Below, piece after piece: positions 24,821-34,688 of a stretch of 37,593 nt of DNA (its first letter is position 1; the number at the start of each line of letters is the position of its first letter). The notes below the pieces were generated by a model, which saw only the letters and a list, made by a program, of their open reading frames with translations, was not told where the DNA came from and did no database searches. The translations under genes were made by a program, and so were the position numbers. Origin of the DNA: Hoeflea sp. (GTDB taxonomy: Bacteria > Pseudomonadota > Alphaproteobacteria > Rhizobiales > Rhizobiaceae); assembly GCF_030682515.1 (NCBI RefSeq), contig NZ_JAUXOD010000003.1, forward strand, positions 1-37,593, read 5' to 3'.

Positions 24821-25954
24821 ATGGAATTTCTGACATCCTCGGCAGGAAATATCCTGAGCGCCTTGCCACCGTTCCTGCTGGTCCTGACCATCGTCGTGTT
24901 CTTCCATGAACTCGGACACTATCTTGTCGGCCGCTGGTGCGGGATCAAGGCGGAGGTGTTTTCCGTTGGCTTCGGCCCGGAACTGCTGGGTCGCACCGAC
25001 CGCCACGGCACCCGCTGGAAACTGTCGCTGATTCCGCTGGGCGGCTATGTCAAGTTCCTGGGCGACGAGAACGCCGCGAGCCTGCCCACGGGGTCGGGCG
25101 CGCCGGCGCTCACCGACGCCGAGCGGTCGCAATCCTTTCCCAATGCCGCGCTGTGGCGCCGCGCCGCCACCGTGGCGGCCGGACCTATCGCCAATTTCAT
25201 CCTGGCGATCGCGATTTTCGCCGTCACCTTCGGCGTCAACGGCCGGATGATCTCCGATCCCGTGGTCGCCAGCGTTCAGCCCGCCAGCGCCGCCGAGGCG
25301 GCGGGCATTCAGGCCGGAGACCGGTTCGTGGCCATCGACGGCATCAAGGTCGAGATCTTCGACGACGTGCAGCGCTATGTCATGGTGCGCCCGGAGGTCC
25401 CGATCACGTTGACCATGGACCGCCAGGGCGCGCTGGTCGACCTCACGCTCACGCCCGTGAGAACCGAGATCTCCGACAATTTCGGCAACAAGATGGAAGT
25501 TGGCCGCATCGGCGTGGTGACCAATGACGACGCCGGCAATTTCCGGGTCCGCGAATACGGCCCGATCGAAGCCGTGGGCGAGGGGGTCGCGCAAAGCTGG
25601 TACATCGTCACCCGCACGGTCGGCTATATCGGCAACATCATCAGCGGCCGCGAGAAGCCCGATCAATTGGGCGGCCCGATCCGCGTTGCCAAGTATTCCA
25701 AGGACATGTCGACCCTTGGCATCATGGCGCTGATCCAGCTTGCGGCGGTGCTGTCGGTCTCCATCGGCCTGCTCAACCTGATGCCGGTGCCGATGCTCGA
25801 CGGCGGGCACCTGGTGTTCTATGCGATCGAGGCGGTGCGCGGCAAGCCGCCGGGCGAGGTGGCCCAGGAATGGGCCTACCGTTTCGGATTGACAATTGTG
25901 CTGGCGCTGATGATTTTTGCGACTTGGAACGATGTGACGATGCTGATTGGTTGA
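24821..25954 (+). CDS. rseP: RIP zinc metalloprotease RseP
   Basis: 377 residues from ATG 24821, with AAAGGA about 9 bases upstream. FFHELGHYLVGRWCGI holds the HExxH zinc motif in the first membrane segment. A PDZ domain follows (VVASVQPASAAEAAGIQAGD, about 145-215), and the C-terminal LNLMPVPMLDGGHLVFY carries the NPxPxLDGGH-type third zinc ligand. RseP cleaves anti-sigma factors and signal peptide remnants within the inner membrane. It lies 99 bases after cdsA, probably in the same transcript. Confidence 0.98.
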   Translation: MEFLTSSAGNILSALPPFLLVLTIVVFFHELGHYLVGRWCGIKAEVFSVGFGPELLGRTDRHGTRWKLSLIPLGGYVKFLGDENAASLPTGSGAPALTDAERSQSFPNAALWRRAATVAAGPIANFILAIAIFAVTFGVNGRMISDPVVASVQPASAAEAAGIQAGDRFVAIDGIKVEIFDDVQRYVMVRPEVPITLTMDRQGALVDLTLTPVRTEISDNFGNKMEVGRIGVVTNDDAGNFRVREYGPIEAVGEGVAQSWYIVTRTVGYIGNIISGREKPDQLGGPIRVAKYSKDMSTLGIMALIQLAAVLSVSIGLLNLMPVPMLDGGHLVFYAIEAVRGKPPGEVAQEWAYRFGLTIVLALMIFATWNDVTMLIG

Positions 25955-25973
25955 AATCCCGGGGCGAGCTATG

Positions 25974-25988
25974 CTAACCGTTTGTTAA
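25974..25988. promoter_or_regulatory. CtrA-like box 1 upstream of bamA
   Basis: CTAA-N7-TTAA differs at one base from the CtrA consensus TTAA-N7-TTAA. It lies about 180 bases upstream of the bamA start, 20 bases after the rseP stop. TTAA is rare in this GC-rich window, which adds weight. Confidence 0.45.
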
Positions 25989-26035
25989 CCCTGAAAATGC
26001 TCAGGCGTGGCCAAACCGCCACGGCGTCGAAGGAA

Positions 26036-26050
26036 GTAAACAGAAATTAA
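26036..26050. promoter_or_regulatory. CtrA-like box 2 upstream of bamA
   Basis: GTAA-N7-TTAA again differs at one base from TTAA-N7-TTAA. It starts 62 bases after box 1 and ends 8 bases before the candidate -35 of the bamA promoter. Confidence 0.45.
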
Positions 26051-26058
26051 CTCCGTCC

Positions 26059-26087
26059 CTTGCTTGTGTATGAAAAGCGGGTAAAAC
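26059..26087 (+). promoter_or_regulatory. Candidate promoter of bamA
   Basis: CTTGCT (26059-26064), a 17-base spacer and TAAAAC (26082-26087) would start transcription near 26094. It would give bamA and the lipid A genes their own promoter in addition to read-through from rseP. Confidence 0.45.
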
Positions 26088-26157
26088 GGGCGCAAGTCAT
26101 GACTCACTATGCGTGTCTCCGTTTGGGGCATTCGAGTAAAAAAAGGTAATGAGATCA

Positions 26158-28515
26158 ATGAAAGCCGGTTCAAAGTTTTTGAACGCAGTGTCAGCGGTCG
26201 CGCTGACCGCGGGGATCGTTGTGACGGGTGCGGGCGTTTCATTGCTTGCCGGGGTTACAATTGCAGAAGCAGCGGTTGTCAGCCGCATCGACGTAAGGGG
26301 CAATTCCCGCGTTGACGCATCGACCGTTCGCGGAAACCTGACAATCACGCCTGGCGCGAGTTTCAACAACAACGACATCGACGAATCGGTGAAGCGGCTC
26401 TTCGCCACCGGCTTGTTTTCGGACGTGCAGATCAGCGTCTCCGGCTCGACTCTGGTCGTGACCGTCGCAGAGAACCAGATCGTCAATCAGGTCGTCTTCA
26501 ACGGCAACAAGAAGATCAAGGACGCAGCGCTCCGGAGCGTTGTTCAAACCCGCCAGCTGGGTGCCTACAACGATCTCATCATCCAGGCCGATGTGCAGGC
26601 CATTCGCGATGCCTACGCCGCCATCGGGCGCAGCGATGCGGTCGTGACCACACGCGTGGTCCCCGTCGAGGGCGGCCGCGTCAATCTCGCCTTCGAAATC
26701 AACGAAGGCGACCGCACCAAGATTTCCTCCATCAACTTCGTCGGCAACCAGGCCTTTGGCGATGGCCGCCTGAGCGATGTCATCACCACCAAACGCTCCG
26801 GCATGCTGTCGTTCCTGACCCGCAAGGACGTCTATGACGAGGACAAGCTGCGCGCCGATGAAGAGCTGCTGCGCCGCTTCTACTACAACCGCGGCTACGC
26901 CGACTTCCGCGTCATTTCCTCCTTTGCCGAGCTCGACGCGTCCAGCAACGAATATGTTGTCACCATCACGGTGGAAGAGGGCGAGCGCTACGTGTTCGGT
27001 GACGTGAGCATCGAAAGCACCGTTCCAGGCATTGATTCCGAAGCTCTCAAGGGCCTGGTCCAGACCCGCAGCGGTTCGGTCTACAGCGCCGAGAAAGTCG
27101 AAAACACGATCCTGGCGATTTCCGACCGCGTCGCCACCCAGGGCTATCCCTTCGCCACCATCACCCCGCGCGGCGACCGTGACTTCAACAATCGCACCAT
27201 TTCGGTTGTCTATCTGGTGGACGAAGGCACCCGCGCCTATGTCGAGCGGATCGAGATCCGCGGCAACACCCGCACCCGCGACTATGTGATCCGCCGCGAA
27301 TTCGACCTGTCGGAAGGCGACGCCTTCAATCAGGTTCTCGTCCGGCGCGCCAAGAAGCGGCTCGAGGACCTCAAGTTCTTCTCCTCGGTCGACATCTCCA
27401 CCCAGCCCGGCTCGCAGCCTGACCGCGTGGTGCTGATTGTCGATGTCAAGGATCAGTCGACCGGCGAATTCGGCGTTGGCGGCGGCTATTCCAACAATGA
27501 CGGCTTCACCGCCACCGTGGACATCACCGAGCGCAACTTCCTCGGACGCGGCCAGTTCATCCGTGCCTCTGTCGGCGGCGGAACGGACTCGCGCGAATAC
27601 ACGCTGTCCTTCACCGAGCCCTATTTCCTCGGCTACCGCCTGGCGGCCGGCTTCGATCTGTTCAAGAAGACGGACTCGAGCTACTCAGGCTTCAAGGAAG
27701 ACACGCAGGGCATCAACCTGCGTCTCGGTGCGCCGATCACAGAGAGCATCTATCTGAGCACGGCGTTCAAGTACTCCGACACCAGGTACAAGGGCGTCAC
27801 CTTGGGCAACATCGATTCTCTGCCCGAGCGGAATGCGGTCGCCCGCACCATGGCCAATGGCGGCCACGAGATCGGCGCCTTGTCCTACACGCTGACCTAC
27901 AACACGCTCGACGATCAGAAGCTTCCGCGTGAGGGCATCGCCGCCCGCTTCACCCAGGAATATGCTGGTCTCGGCTTTGACTCCGACTACATCAAGACAA
28001 CCGCCAAGGCGAGCTACTTCCAGATGCTGTCCGAGCAGGCCGACATGATCGGTCAGCTGAGCGTCGGCGCCGGCAATGTTGTCTCGACCGACGGAAACCT
28101 GCGCGTGTTCGACCATCTCTTCCTCGGTCAGGAAACCATCCGCGGCTTCGACACCAGGGGCATCGGCCCGCGGGTGATGAGCGGCGGCTTCAATGTCGGG
28201 GCTGCGGGCGGCACCACCTACTTCAACGGCACCGCGGAAGTCTCCGCGCCGTTGCCGCTGGTCTCGCGTGACCTCGGCCTGCGCTTCAATGTCTTCGCCG
28301 ATGCGGCAACGCTCTACGGCAACGACATCGCCGCCGCTGATTTCGGCGGCCAGACCCTGGTCGGCTCCAACATGGACTGGCGCGCCTCGGTGGGCATCGG
28401 TATCACCTGGGCTTCGCCGTTCGGTCCTCTGCGGGTCTATTACGCCGAGCCGGTCGTCAAGGAAGACTTCGACGACGTCAAGAAATTTGGCTTTGGCGCC
28501 TCGACGCGCTTCTGA
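26158..28515 (+). CDS. bamA: Outer membrane protein assembly factor BamA
   Basis: 785 residues from ATG 26158. An ATG nine bases earlier is also possible, but AAAGG (26142-26146) is only 2 bases from it and 11 from 26158. A signal peptide ends near AEA in [13 protein letters not shown]. Five POTRA domains (about 25-420) follow; typical openings are [12 protein letters not shown] and [20 protein letters not shown]. The C-terminal 16-stranded barrel carries the IRGF motif of loop 6 (in [15 protein letters not shown]) and ends in aromatic Phe. BamA inserts beta-barrel proteins into the outer membrane. No skp lies between it and lpxD. The spacer upstream has two CtrA-like boxes. Confidence 0.98.
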   Translation: MKAGSKFLNAVSAVALTAGIVVTGAGVSLLAGVTIAEAAVVSRIDVRGNSRVDASTVRGNLTITPGASFNNNDIDESVKRLFATGLFSDVQISVSGSTLVVTVAENQIVNQVVFNGNKKIKDAALRSVVQTRQLGAYNDLIIQADVQAIRDAYAAIGRSDAVVTTRVVPVEGGRVNLAFEINEGDRTKISSINFVGNQAFGDGRLSDVITTKRSGMLSFLTRKDVYDEDKLRADEELLRRFYYNRGYADFRVISSFAELDASSNEYVVTITVEEGERYVFGDVSIESTVPGIDSEALKGLVQTRSGSVYSAEKVENTILAISDRVATQGYPFATITPRGDRDFNNRTISVVYLVDEGTRAYVERIEIRGNTRTRDYVIRREFDLSEGDAFNQVLVRRAKKRLEDLKFFSSVDISTQPGSQPDRVVLIVDVKDQSTGEFGVGGGYSNNDGFTATVDITERNFLGRGQFIRASVGGGTDSREYTLSFTEPYFLGYRLAAGFDLFKKTDSSYSGFKEDTQGINLRLGAPITESIYLSTAFKYSDTRYKGVTLGNIDSLPERNAVARTMANGGHEIGALSYTLTYNTLDDQKLPREGIAARFTQEYAGLGFDSDYIKTTAKASYFQMLSEQADMIGQLSVGAGNVVSTDGNLRVFDHLFLGQETIRGFDTRGIGPRVMSGGFNVGAAGGTTYFNGTAEVSAPLPLVSRDLGLRFNVFADAATLYGNDIAAADFGGQTLVGSNMDWRASVGIGITWASPFGPLRVYYAEPVVKEDFDDVKKFGFGASTRF

Positions 28516-28522
28516 TCCGACA

Positions 28523-28544
28523 CGGGTGGCCTGACGGCCACCCG
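28523..28544 (+). repeat. Perfect hairpin between bamA and lpxD
   Basis: A 9-bp perfect stem (CGGGTGGCC with GGCCACCCG) closes a TGAC loop in the 50-base spacer. It lacks a T-run, so it probably stabilises or processes the bamA message, or causes a pause that gives lower lpx expression, rather than terminating. Confidence 0.55.
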
Positions 28545-28565
28545 GTCCCTCGCTTTGGTCTCCTT

Positions 28566-29639
28566 ATGGACAAAATTCGCTTTTTCCCTCCGCATGAAGG
28601 CATCTCGCTTTCAGACCTCTCCGGTCGTTGCGGAGCTGAAATCGCCAATCCTGAGTTTGCCGGGCGGATCATCACCTCGATAGCGCCGCTGTGGCGCGCC
28701 GCAGCCGGTGACGTGACCTTCGCGGCCGCGCGCAAGGCCTTGCCCGATCTGAGAAATTCCCAGGCAGGCGCGGTCTTCGTGACCGCCAGGCTCGCAGCCG
28801 AAGTTCCTCCGGGCGTCGCGGCCCTGATCGTCGCCGATCCCCAGTCAGCCTTTGCCCTTGCGGCTGCAGCCCTGCTGCCGTCCGCCTTGCGCCCGTTGCC
28901 GCTCACGGCCGAGGCGGGCGTGTCGGAGGCGGCCATCGTCCATTCCACCGCCGTCATCGAGGCCGGCGCGATCGTCGAGGCCTTCGCCGTGATCGGCGCC
29001 CGGGCCGAGATCGGCGCGGGGACCGTGATCGCGTCGGGGGCGGCGATCGGCGAGGGCACCCGCATCGGCCGCAACTGCGACATCGGCCATGCCGCCACGA
29101 TCCAGCATGCGCTCATCGGCAACAATGTGATCATCCATCCCTCGGTCTCCATCGGGCAGGATGGCTTCGGCTACGCGCCCGGACCCCGCGGAATGATCAA
29201 GATCCCGCAGATCGGCCGCGTCATCATTCAGGATCATGTCGAAATCGGCGCGTCGACGACCATCGACCGCGGCGCGCTCGACGACACGGTGATCGGCGAA
29301 GGCACGAAAATCGACAATCAGGTGCAGATCGCGCACAATGTTCGCATCGGCCGCCATTGTGTTATCGTCTCCCAGACCGGCATCGCCGGCTCGACGACGC
29401 TGGGGGACGGCGTGATGATTGGCGGAGCCTGTGCCATCAATGGACACATCACCATCGGCGATGGCGCCCAGATTGCGGCCATGAGCGGCGTGGCCAGTCA
29501 TGTGCCGGCCAATGTCCGCTGGGCCGGCATTCCCGCGCGGCCGCTGAACGGGTTCCTGAGGGATGTGGCGGACGCCAATGCCCGGGCCTTCGGCAGGACC
29601 GGAAAAACGAAGAACGAGAAGGATGGCGAGGAGCAATGA
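28566..29639 (+). CDS. lpxD: UDP-3-O-(3-hydroxyacyl)glucosamine N-acyltransferase
   Basis: 357 residues. An N-terminal uridine-binding domain (about 1-115) is followed by a left-handed parallel beta-helix made of hexapeptide repeats (for example [22 protein letters not shown]). The catalytic His is in [12 protein letters not shown]. The C-terminal helical extension binds acyl carrier protein. LpxD adds the second 3-hydroxyacyl chain, amide-linked, in lipid A synthesis. Its stop shares bases with the fabZ start (one-frame overlap at 29636-29639). Confidence 0.98.
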   Translation: MDKIRFFPPHEGISLSDLSGRCGAEIANPEFAGRIITSIAPLWRAAAGDVTFAAARKALPDLRNSQAGAVFVTARLAAEVPPGVAALIVADPQSAFALAAAALLPSALRPLPLTAEAGVSEAAIVHSTAVIEAGAIVEAFAVIGARAEIGAGTVIASGAAIGEGTRIGRNCDIGHAATIQHALIGNNVIIHPSVSIGQDGFGYAPGPRGMIKIPQIGRVIIQDHVEIGASTTIDRGALDDTVIGEGTKIDNQVQIAHNVRIGRHCVIVSQTGIAGSTTLGDGVMIGGACAINGHITIGDGAQIAAMSGVASHVPANVRWAGIPARPLNGFLRDVADANARAFGRTGKTKNEKDGEEQ

Positions 29640-30109
29640 GCGAAGCTGCGACAACAACGCTGGACACGGCCGGCATCCGCGACATCATGAAATTGCTGCC
29701 GCACCGCTACCCGTTCCTGCTGGTCGACCGGATCATCGACATCGATGCCGACAGGTCCGCCATCGGCATCAAGAACGTGACCGCGAGCGAGCCGCATTTC
29801 ACCGGCCATTTTCCGGGCAATCCGATCATGCCCGGCGTGCTGATCGTCGAGGGCATGGCCCAGACCGCCGGTGCCATCTGCGCGCGCGCCACCGGCGCCG
29901 GAAGCAATCTCGTCTATTTCATGACCATCGACAACGCCAAGTTCCGCAAACCGGTCATTCCCGGCGACCGGCTCGAATACCATGTCACCAAGACCAAGCA
30001 GCGCGGCAATATCTGGCGCTTCCATTGCGAGGCAATGGTCGACAACGCCAAGGTCGCCGAAGCTGACATCGGAGCCATGCTGGTTCCGGCAGAAAGCGAG
30101 ACTGAATGA
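29636..30109 (+). CDS. fabZ: 3-hydroxyacyl-[acyl-carrier-protein] dehydratase FabZ
   Basis: 157 residues from ATG 29636, with GAGGAG (29628-29633) just upstream inside lpx[14 protein letters not shown] contains the catalytic His, and [14 protein letters not shown] the catalytic Glu of the hot-dog fold. It dehydrates 3-hydroxyacyl-ACP for fatty acid elongation and competes with LpxA and LpxD for the same hydroxyacyl-ACP pool, which explains the shared operon. It overlaps lpxA by four bases (ATGA). Confidence 0.98.
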   Translation: MSEAATTTLDTAGIRDIMKLLPHRYPFLLVDRIIDIDADRSAIGIKNVTASEPHFTGHFPGNPIMPGVLIVEGMAQTAGAICARATGAGSNLVYFMTIDNAKFRKPVIPGDRLEYHVTKTKQRGNIWRFHCEAMVDNAKVAEADIGAMLVPAESETE

Positions 30110-30936
30110 CCTTCACCGCGCCAGCCGCCCTCAGGCCTTACCGCATTCATCCCTCCTCCATCGTCGAGGAGGGCGCCAAGATCGGCATGAATGTCGAGAT
30201 CGGCCCGTTCTGCCACATCGGCTCCAAGGTCAGGCTTGGCGACAATGTGCGGGTCATGAGCCATGTCGTGATCGACGGCTCGACGACGGTCGGCGAGGGC
30301 ACCGTCATCTTCCCCAACGCCGTTTTGGGCTGCGCGCCGCAGAACATCCACTACAAGGGCGAAGACACCGAACTGGTCATCGGCCGCGGCTGCACCATCC
30401 GCGAGGGCGTGACCATGCATCCGGGCATGCCGGATTTTGGCGGCCAGACCACGGTCGGCGACAATTCGATGTTCCTTGCCTATTCCCACGTCGCCCATGA
30501 CTGCCATGTCGGCAGCAATGTCATCCTGTCCAACAATGTCATGCTCGCCGGCCACGTCACCATCGGCGACCGCGTCATCATGGGCGGCGGCGCGGCCGTG
30601 CACCAGTTCACCCGCATCGGCCACCACGCCTTCATCGGCGGGCTCGCCGCGGTCAGCAACGATGTCATTCCCTATGGCATGCTCAACGGTAATCCGGGCG
30701 TGCTGATGGGCCTCAACATCATCGGCATGCAGCGCTCGGGCTTCGACAAGCCGGCCATCCATGCCGTCCGCCGGGCGTTCAAGATGATCTTCGACCCCGC
30801 GACGCCGATCCGGCAGAACGTCGCCCGCGTGCGCGACCTGCCTGAAACGAACGCCGCCGTGGCCGACATCATCGCCTTCATCGATGCCGAGAGCGAACGC
30901 GCCCTGTCGTCCCCGGCCCGGGGCCAGCGGGGCTGA
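30106..30936 (+). CDS. lpxA: Acyl-[ACP]--UDP-N-acetylglucosamine O-acyltransferase
   Basis: 276 residues. The beta-helix begins at [20 protein letters not shown], the catalytic His is in [13 protein letters not shown], and the C-terminal helical domain starts near [17 protein letters not shown]. LpxA performs the first step of lipid A synthesis, transferring a 3-hydroxyacyl group to UDP-GlcNAc. The ATGA overlap with fabZ indicates coupling. Only 3 bases separate it from lpxI. Confidence 0.98.
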   Translation: MTFTAPAALRPYRIHPSSIVEEGAKIGMNVEIGPFCHIGSKVRLGDNVRVMSHVVIDGSTTVGEGTVIFPNAVLGCAPQNIHYKGEDTELVIGRGCTIREGVTMHPGMPDFGGQTTVGDNSMFLAYSHVAHDCHVGSNVILSNNVMLAGHVTIGDRVIMGGGAAVHQFTRIGHHAFIGGLAAVSNDVIPYGMLNGNPGVLMGLNIIGMQRSGFDKPAIHAVRRAFKMIFDPATPIRQNVARVRDLPETNAAVADIIAFIDAESERALSSPARGQRG

Positions 30937-30939
30937 AGG

Positions 30940-31824
30940 ATGGCGGCGTCCGCCGGCGAGGCTCCAATCCCCGGACGGCTCGCCATTCTCGCCGGCAAGG
31001 GCCGCTTTCCCGTCCTGGTGGCCGAGGCCGCGCGGGAGCGAGGGCAGGATCCCTATATATTCGAGATCCGCGGCGAAGCCGACCAGGACTGGTCCGGCTA
31101 TGATCACTGCGATATCAGCATTGCCGATTTGAAGGGATTTGCGCGGGTCGTGCGCCACGAGGCGATCGGCTCCGTCGTGCTCGCCGGCGGCATCGGACGC
31201 CGGCCGGACATCTCCGCCGTCCGCCCCACCTGGCGCTCGCTCACGGGCTTCCTCACGGCGCTGCGCGTGCTTGTCTCGGGCGGCGACGACAAGCTGCTGC
31301 GGTTTGCCATCCGTGTCATCGAGAACGAGGGCGTGAAGGTCGTGGCGGCGCATCAGGTGGCCCCGGGCCTGCTGAGCCAGGCCGGGCCGCTCGGACGGCT
31401 GGCTGCCGGCAAGGCCGATCTGGCCGATATCGAGGCCGGGACGCGTGCGGCGCTGGCGCTGGGGCGGCTCGATGTCGGGCAGGGGGCTGTTGCCGTGGGC
31501 GGCCGGGTGATCGCGCTGGAGGGGCTCGAAGGCACCGACTTGATGCTCGCCCGGGTGGCCGACCTGCGCGCCGCGGGCAGATTGCCCGCCCGCCGCGGCG
31601 GCGTTCTTGTCAAGCTCTGCAAGCCCGGTCAGGATGAACGCGCCGACCTGCCGTCCATCGGCCCCGGCACGGTCGTCAATGCCCATGCGGCCGGTCTCGC
31701 CGGAATCGCCATCGAGGCCGGGCTGAGCCTGGTGCTCGACCGGGACGGCGTGATCGCGCAAGCCGACCGGCTCGGGCTGTTCGTCACCGGGATCGAACCG
31801 CGGGATGAGGAGACAGGCCGATGA
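30940..31824 (+). CDS. lpxI: UDP-2,3-diacylglucosamine pyrophosphatase LpxI
   Basis: 294 residues. The N-terminal domain starts LAILAGKGRFPVLVAEAA. The C-terminal catalytic domain has VGGRVIALEGLEGTDLMLAR and the KLCKPGQDERADLPSIGPGT motif, which includes the Asp essential in Caulobacter LpxI. LpxI replaces LpxH in alphaproteobacteria and hydrolyses UDP-2,3-diacylglucosamine to lipid X at the alpha-phosphate. Its stop overlaps the lpxB start (ATGA). Confidence 0.97.
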   Translation: MAASAGEAPIPGRLAILAGKGRFPVLVAEAARERGQDPYIFEIRGEADQDWSGYDHCDISIADLKGFARVVRHEAIGSVVLAGGIGRRPDISAVRPTWRSLTGFLTALRVLVSGGDDKLLRFAIRVIENEGVKVVAAHQVAPGLLSQAGPLGRLAAGKADLADIEAGTRAALALGRLDVGQGAVAVGGRVIALEGLEGTDLMLARVADLRAAGRLPARRGGVLVKLCKPGQDERADLPSIGPGTVVNAHAAGLAGIAIEAGLSLVLDRDGVIAQADRLGLFVTGIEPRDEETGR

Positions 31825-32981
31825 CGGCGATGAGGCTCGCCATTGTGGCAGGGGAACCGTCGGGCGACATCCTGGGCGCCGACCTGGTCGGTGCGCTAGA
31901 AGCGGCCACCGGCGCTGCACCTGTGCTGATCGGCGTGGGCGGCGAGCGGCTGATCGCGCGAGGCCTGACCTCGCTGTTCGACTACTCCGAGCTGTCGATC
32001 ATCGGCTTTTCGGCCGTCATCCTCAACCTGCCGAAGCTGATCCTGCGCATCAGGCAGACCGCCGACGCCATCATCGCGGCCCGGCCCGATTGCCTGGTGA
32101 TCATTGACAGTCCGGATTTCTCGCACCGTGTCGCCCGCAGGGTGCGCCAGGCGCTGCCGGACCTCAAGATCATCAATTATGTCTGCCCCACGGTCTGGGC
32201 CTGGAAACCGGAGCGGGCGCCGGCCATGCGCGCCTGGGTCGACCACATCCTGTCGATCTTTCCGTTCGAGGCCGAGATCGTCCGGCGCCTGGACGGCCCG
32301 CCGCTGACCTATGTCGGTCACCGGCTGATGGACGATCCGGGCCTCATGGCCGCGCGCGCCGCACAGAAGGCCCGGCGCGTCGCCGGAGCGGGCACCGCGC
32401 CTCCCGTCTGCCTGATCCTGCCGGGCTCGCGCCGCGCGGAGGTGGCCCGTCTGGGCCGCGCCTTTGGCGAGGCCGCCAGATGGCTCTCCGACCTCAACCC
32501 CGACATGCGCTTCGTGCTTCCTGCCGGCGCCCATGTCGAGCGCCAGGTCCGCGACGAGGTGCTGGGCTGGGATGTGATGTGCTCCATCGTCACCGGCGAC
32601 GCCGCCAAATGGGAGGCCTTCGGCCGCGCCGATGTCGCCATCGCCGCCTCGGGCACGGTGCTGCTGGAACTGGCGCTCGTGGGCGTGCCGCATCTGTCGA
32701 GCTACAAGCTCGATCCGATCGCCCGGATGATGCTCAATCGGATCACCACCTGGACCGCGGCCCTTCCCAACATGATCGCCGGCCACGTGATGACGGCAGA
32801 AGCCTATGACAACCATGTTCGCCCCGAACGGCTGGCGCGCATGGCCGACCAACTCTCCCGCGACACGCTGCATCGCGCCGCCGCCCTTGCCGATTGCGAT
32901 CTGGTCTGGTCGCGCATGCGCACCGATGAGCCCGCCTCCGGGCTGGCGGCCAGGACTGTCCTCTCCGTCATCGGCCGCTGA
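31821..32981 (+). CDS. lpxB: Lipid-A-disaccharide synthase
   Basis: 386 residues. AIVAGEPSGDILGADLV starts the GT-B N-terminal domain, and INYVCPTVWAWKPERA and LPGSRRAEVARLG are conserved family segments. AIAASGTVLLELALVGVP binds the UDP-sugar donor in the C-terminal domain. LpxB joins UDP-2,3-diacylglucosamine and lipid X into the lipid A disaccharide at the inner membrane. It is the last gene of the block and is followed by a bidirectional terminator. Confidence 0.98.
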   Translation: MTAMRLAIVAGEPSGDILGADLVGALEAATGAAPVLIGVGGERLIARGLTSLFDYSELSIIGFSAVILNLPKLILRIRQTADAIIAARPDCLVIIDSPDFSHRVARRVRQALPDLKIINYVCPTVWAWKPERAPAMRAWVDHILSIFPFEAEIVRRLDGPPLTYVGHRLMDDPGLMAARAAQKARRVAGAGTAPPVCLILPGSRRAEVARLGRAFGEAARWLSDLNPDMRFVLPAGAHVERQVRDEVLGWDVMCSIVTGDAAKWEAFGRADVAIAASGTVLLELALVGVPHLSSYKLDPIARMMLNRITTWTAALPNMIAGHVMTAEAYDNHVRPERLARMADQLSRDTLHRAAALADCDLVWSRMRTDEPASGLAARTVLSVIGR

Positions 32982-33024
32982 GGCGGCTCCTGATCCGTCC
33001 GCCATCTCGGTCCGCCATGCCCAT

Positions 33025-33053
33025 AAAAAAAGCGCCCGAAGGCGCTTTCTTTA
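33025..33053. terminator. Bidirectional terminator between lpxB and gltA
   Basis: An 8-bp stem (AAAGCGCC 33029-33036 with GGCGCTTT 33041-33048) and CGAA loop are flanked by a seven-A run and a T-rich stretch, so the element can end the converging lpxB and gltA transcripts. Confidence 0.92.
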
Positions 33054-33081
33054 CGTTGGGCGTTGGTGCGGCGCGGCCGGT

Positions 33082-34371
33082 TCAGCGCTTGGACACCGGC
33101 ACGTAATCGCGCGAGGGTTCGCCGATATAGAGCTGGCGCGGACGGCCGATGCGCTGGCCCGGATCCTCGATCATCTCGCTCCACTGGGCGATCCAGCCGA
33201 CCGTGCGCGCGAGCGCGAACAGCACGGTGAACATGGTGGTGGGGAAGCCCAGCGCCTTGAGCGTGATGCCCGAATAGAAGTCGATGTTCGGGTAGAGCTT
33301 CTTTTCGATGAAATAGCTGTCGGTGAGCGCGATGCGCTCCAGCTCCATCGCCACCTCGAGCATCGGATCGTCCTTGATGCCGAGCTCGCTCAGCACTTCA
33401 TGGCAGGTCTTCTGCATGATCTTGGCGCGCGGATCGTAGTTCTTGTAGACCCGGTGGCCAAATCCCATCAGCCGGAACGGGTCGTCCTTGTCCTTGGCGC
33501 GTCTGATGTATTCGGGGATCTTGTCGACGGTGCCGATCTCGGAAAGCATGTTGAGCGCTGCCTCGTTGGCGCCGCCATGGGCGGGGCCCCAGAGGCAGGC
33601 GATGCCGGCGGCGATGCAGGCGAACGGATTGGCGCCCGAGGAGCCCGCCAGACGCACGGTCGAGGTCGAGGCGTTCTGCTCATGGTCCGCATGCAGGATG
33701 AAGATCCGGTCCATGGCGCGCGCCAGCACCGGATTGACCACATATTCCTCGCAGGGCACGGCAAAGCACATGCGCAGGAAGTTCGCCGCATAATCGAGAT
33801 CGTTCTTCGGATACACGAAGGGCTGGCCGATATGGTACTTGAAGGCCATCGCCGCCAGCGTCGGCATCTTGGCGATCATGCGCATCGAGGCGACCATCCG
33901 CTGGTGCGGATCGGTGATGTCGGTTGAATCGTGATAGAACGCCGACAGCGCGCCGACGCAGCCGCACATCACGGCCATCGGGTGCGCGTCGCGGCGGAAG
34001 CCGGTGAAGAACCGGCTCATCTGCTCGTGCACCATGGTGTGGCGCGTCACCCGGTAGTCGAAATCGGCCTTCTGCGAGGCTGTCGGCAGTTCGCCGTAGA
34101 GCAGCAGGTAGCAGACTTCCAGGAAATCGCCCTGCTCGGCCAGCTGGTCGATCGGATAGCCGCGATGCAGCAGAATGCCTTCGTCGCCGTCGATATAGGT
34201 GATCTTGGATTCGCAGGATGCCGTGGAGGTGAAGCCCGGATCATAGGTGAACGCCCCGGTATGCTTGTAGAGCGTGGCGATGTCGACGACATCAGGGCCG
34301 ATGCTTCCCGACTTGACCGGGAATTCGATCTCCTTGCCGTTCAGTATGAGTTTTGCGTTCTTGTCTGCCAT
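33082..34371 (-). CDS. gltA: Citrate synthase (type II)
   Basis: 429 residues from ATG 34371, with GGAAGGA 6 bases upstream; the ATG at 34386 would add five residues not expected in the family. Type II features include the N-terminal beta-rich [19 protein letters not shown]. Active-site segments are present: the His in [38 protein letters not shown] and [11 protein letters not shown]. The enzyme condenses oxaloacetate and acetyl-CoA in the TCA cycle. It is monocistronic here, transcribed toward lpxB and away from comEC. Confidence 0.99.
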   Translation of the reverse strand: MADKNAKLILNGKEIEFPVKSGSIGPDVVDIATLYKHTGAFTYDPGFTSTASCESKITYIDGDEGILLHRGYPIDQLAEQGDFLEVCYLLLYGELPTASQKADFDYRVTRHTMVHEQMSRFFTGFRRDAHPMAVMCGCVGALSAFYHDSTDITDPHQRMVASMRMIAKMPTLAAMAFKYHIGQPFVYPKNDLDYAANFLRMCFAVPCEEYVVNPVLARAMDRIFILHADHEQNASTSTVRLAGSSGANPFACIAAGIACLWGPAHGGANEAALNMLSEIGTVDKIPEYIRRAKDKDDPFRLMGFGHRVYKNYDPRAKIMQKTCHEVLSELGIKDDPMLEVAMELERIALTDSYFIEKKLYPNIDFYSGITLKALGFPTTMFTVLFALARTVGWIAQWSEMIEDPGQRIGRPRQLYIGEPSRDYVPVSKR

Positions 34372-34439
34372 GGCATGTCCTTCCACAAAAGCAGGCGTCC
34401 CGCCCGCAAGCCGGCGCCTTGGATGACCGTCCTCGGTTA

Positions 34440-34467
34440 GCTATATGATTTCCCTCACCCTGCCAAG
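34440..34467 (-). promoter_or_regulatory. Candidate promoter of gltA
   Basis: On the minus strand CTTGGC (34462-34467), a 16-base spacer and TATAGC (34440-34445) form a plausible housekeeping promoter about 65 bases upstream of the gltA start. The rest of the 317-base gltA-comEC gap (34372-34688) holds no gene I can support. Confidence 0.45.
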
Positions 34468-34660
34468 CTATGCGGAAGGCTAATTGTGCAGCGCGGCAGG
34501 GGCATGCAAGCGCTGCCGGCGCGCGCGCCACCGGGCCCGTCCATCCCCGATTCGGGCGCAAAAACCGGCTCCTGGACGGGTTCGGCGCCGCGGTTGCATT
34601 CGGCAGCATTTCATCCTTCCTGCAATTTTTGGTAGCATTTTCCGTGCGCCCGGGTGTATT

Positions 34661-34675
34661 CTTGAAGGCTTCAAG
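34661..34675 (+). repeat. Small hairpin just before the comEC ribosome-binding site
   Basis: CTTGAA-GGC-TTCAAG is a perfect 6-bp hairpin ending one base before the GAGG of comEC. It could limit translation initiation, but it may be chance. Confidence 0.3.
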
Positions 34676-34688
34676 CGAGGCGTGCAGG

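Noticed and set aside
29914-31920. 668-residue minus-strand open frame across fabZ, lpxA, lpxI and lpxB
   Set aside because: It is antisense to four well-conserved overlapping genes; its composition (Asp/Ala/His/Gly) is typical of a shadow frame.
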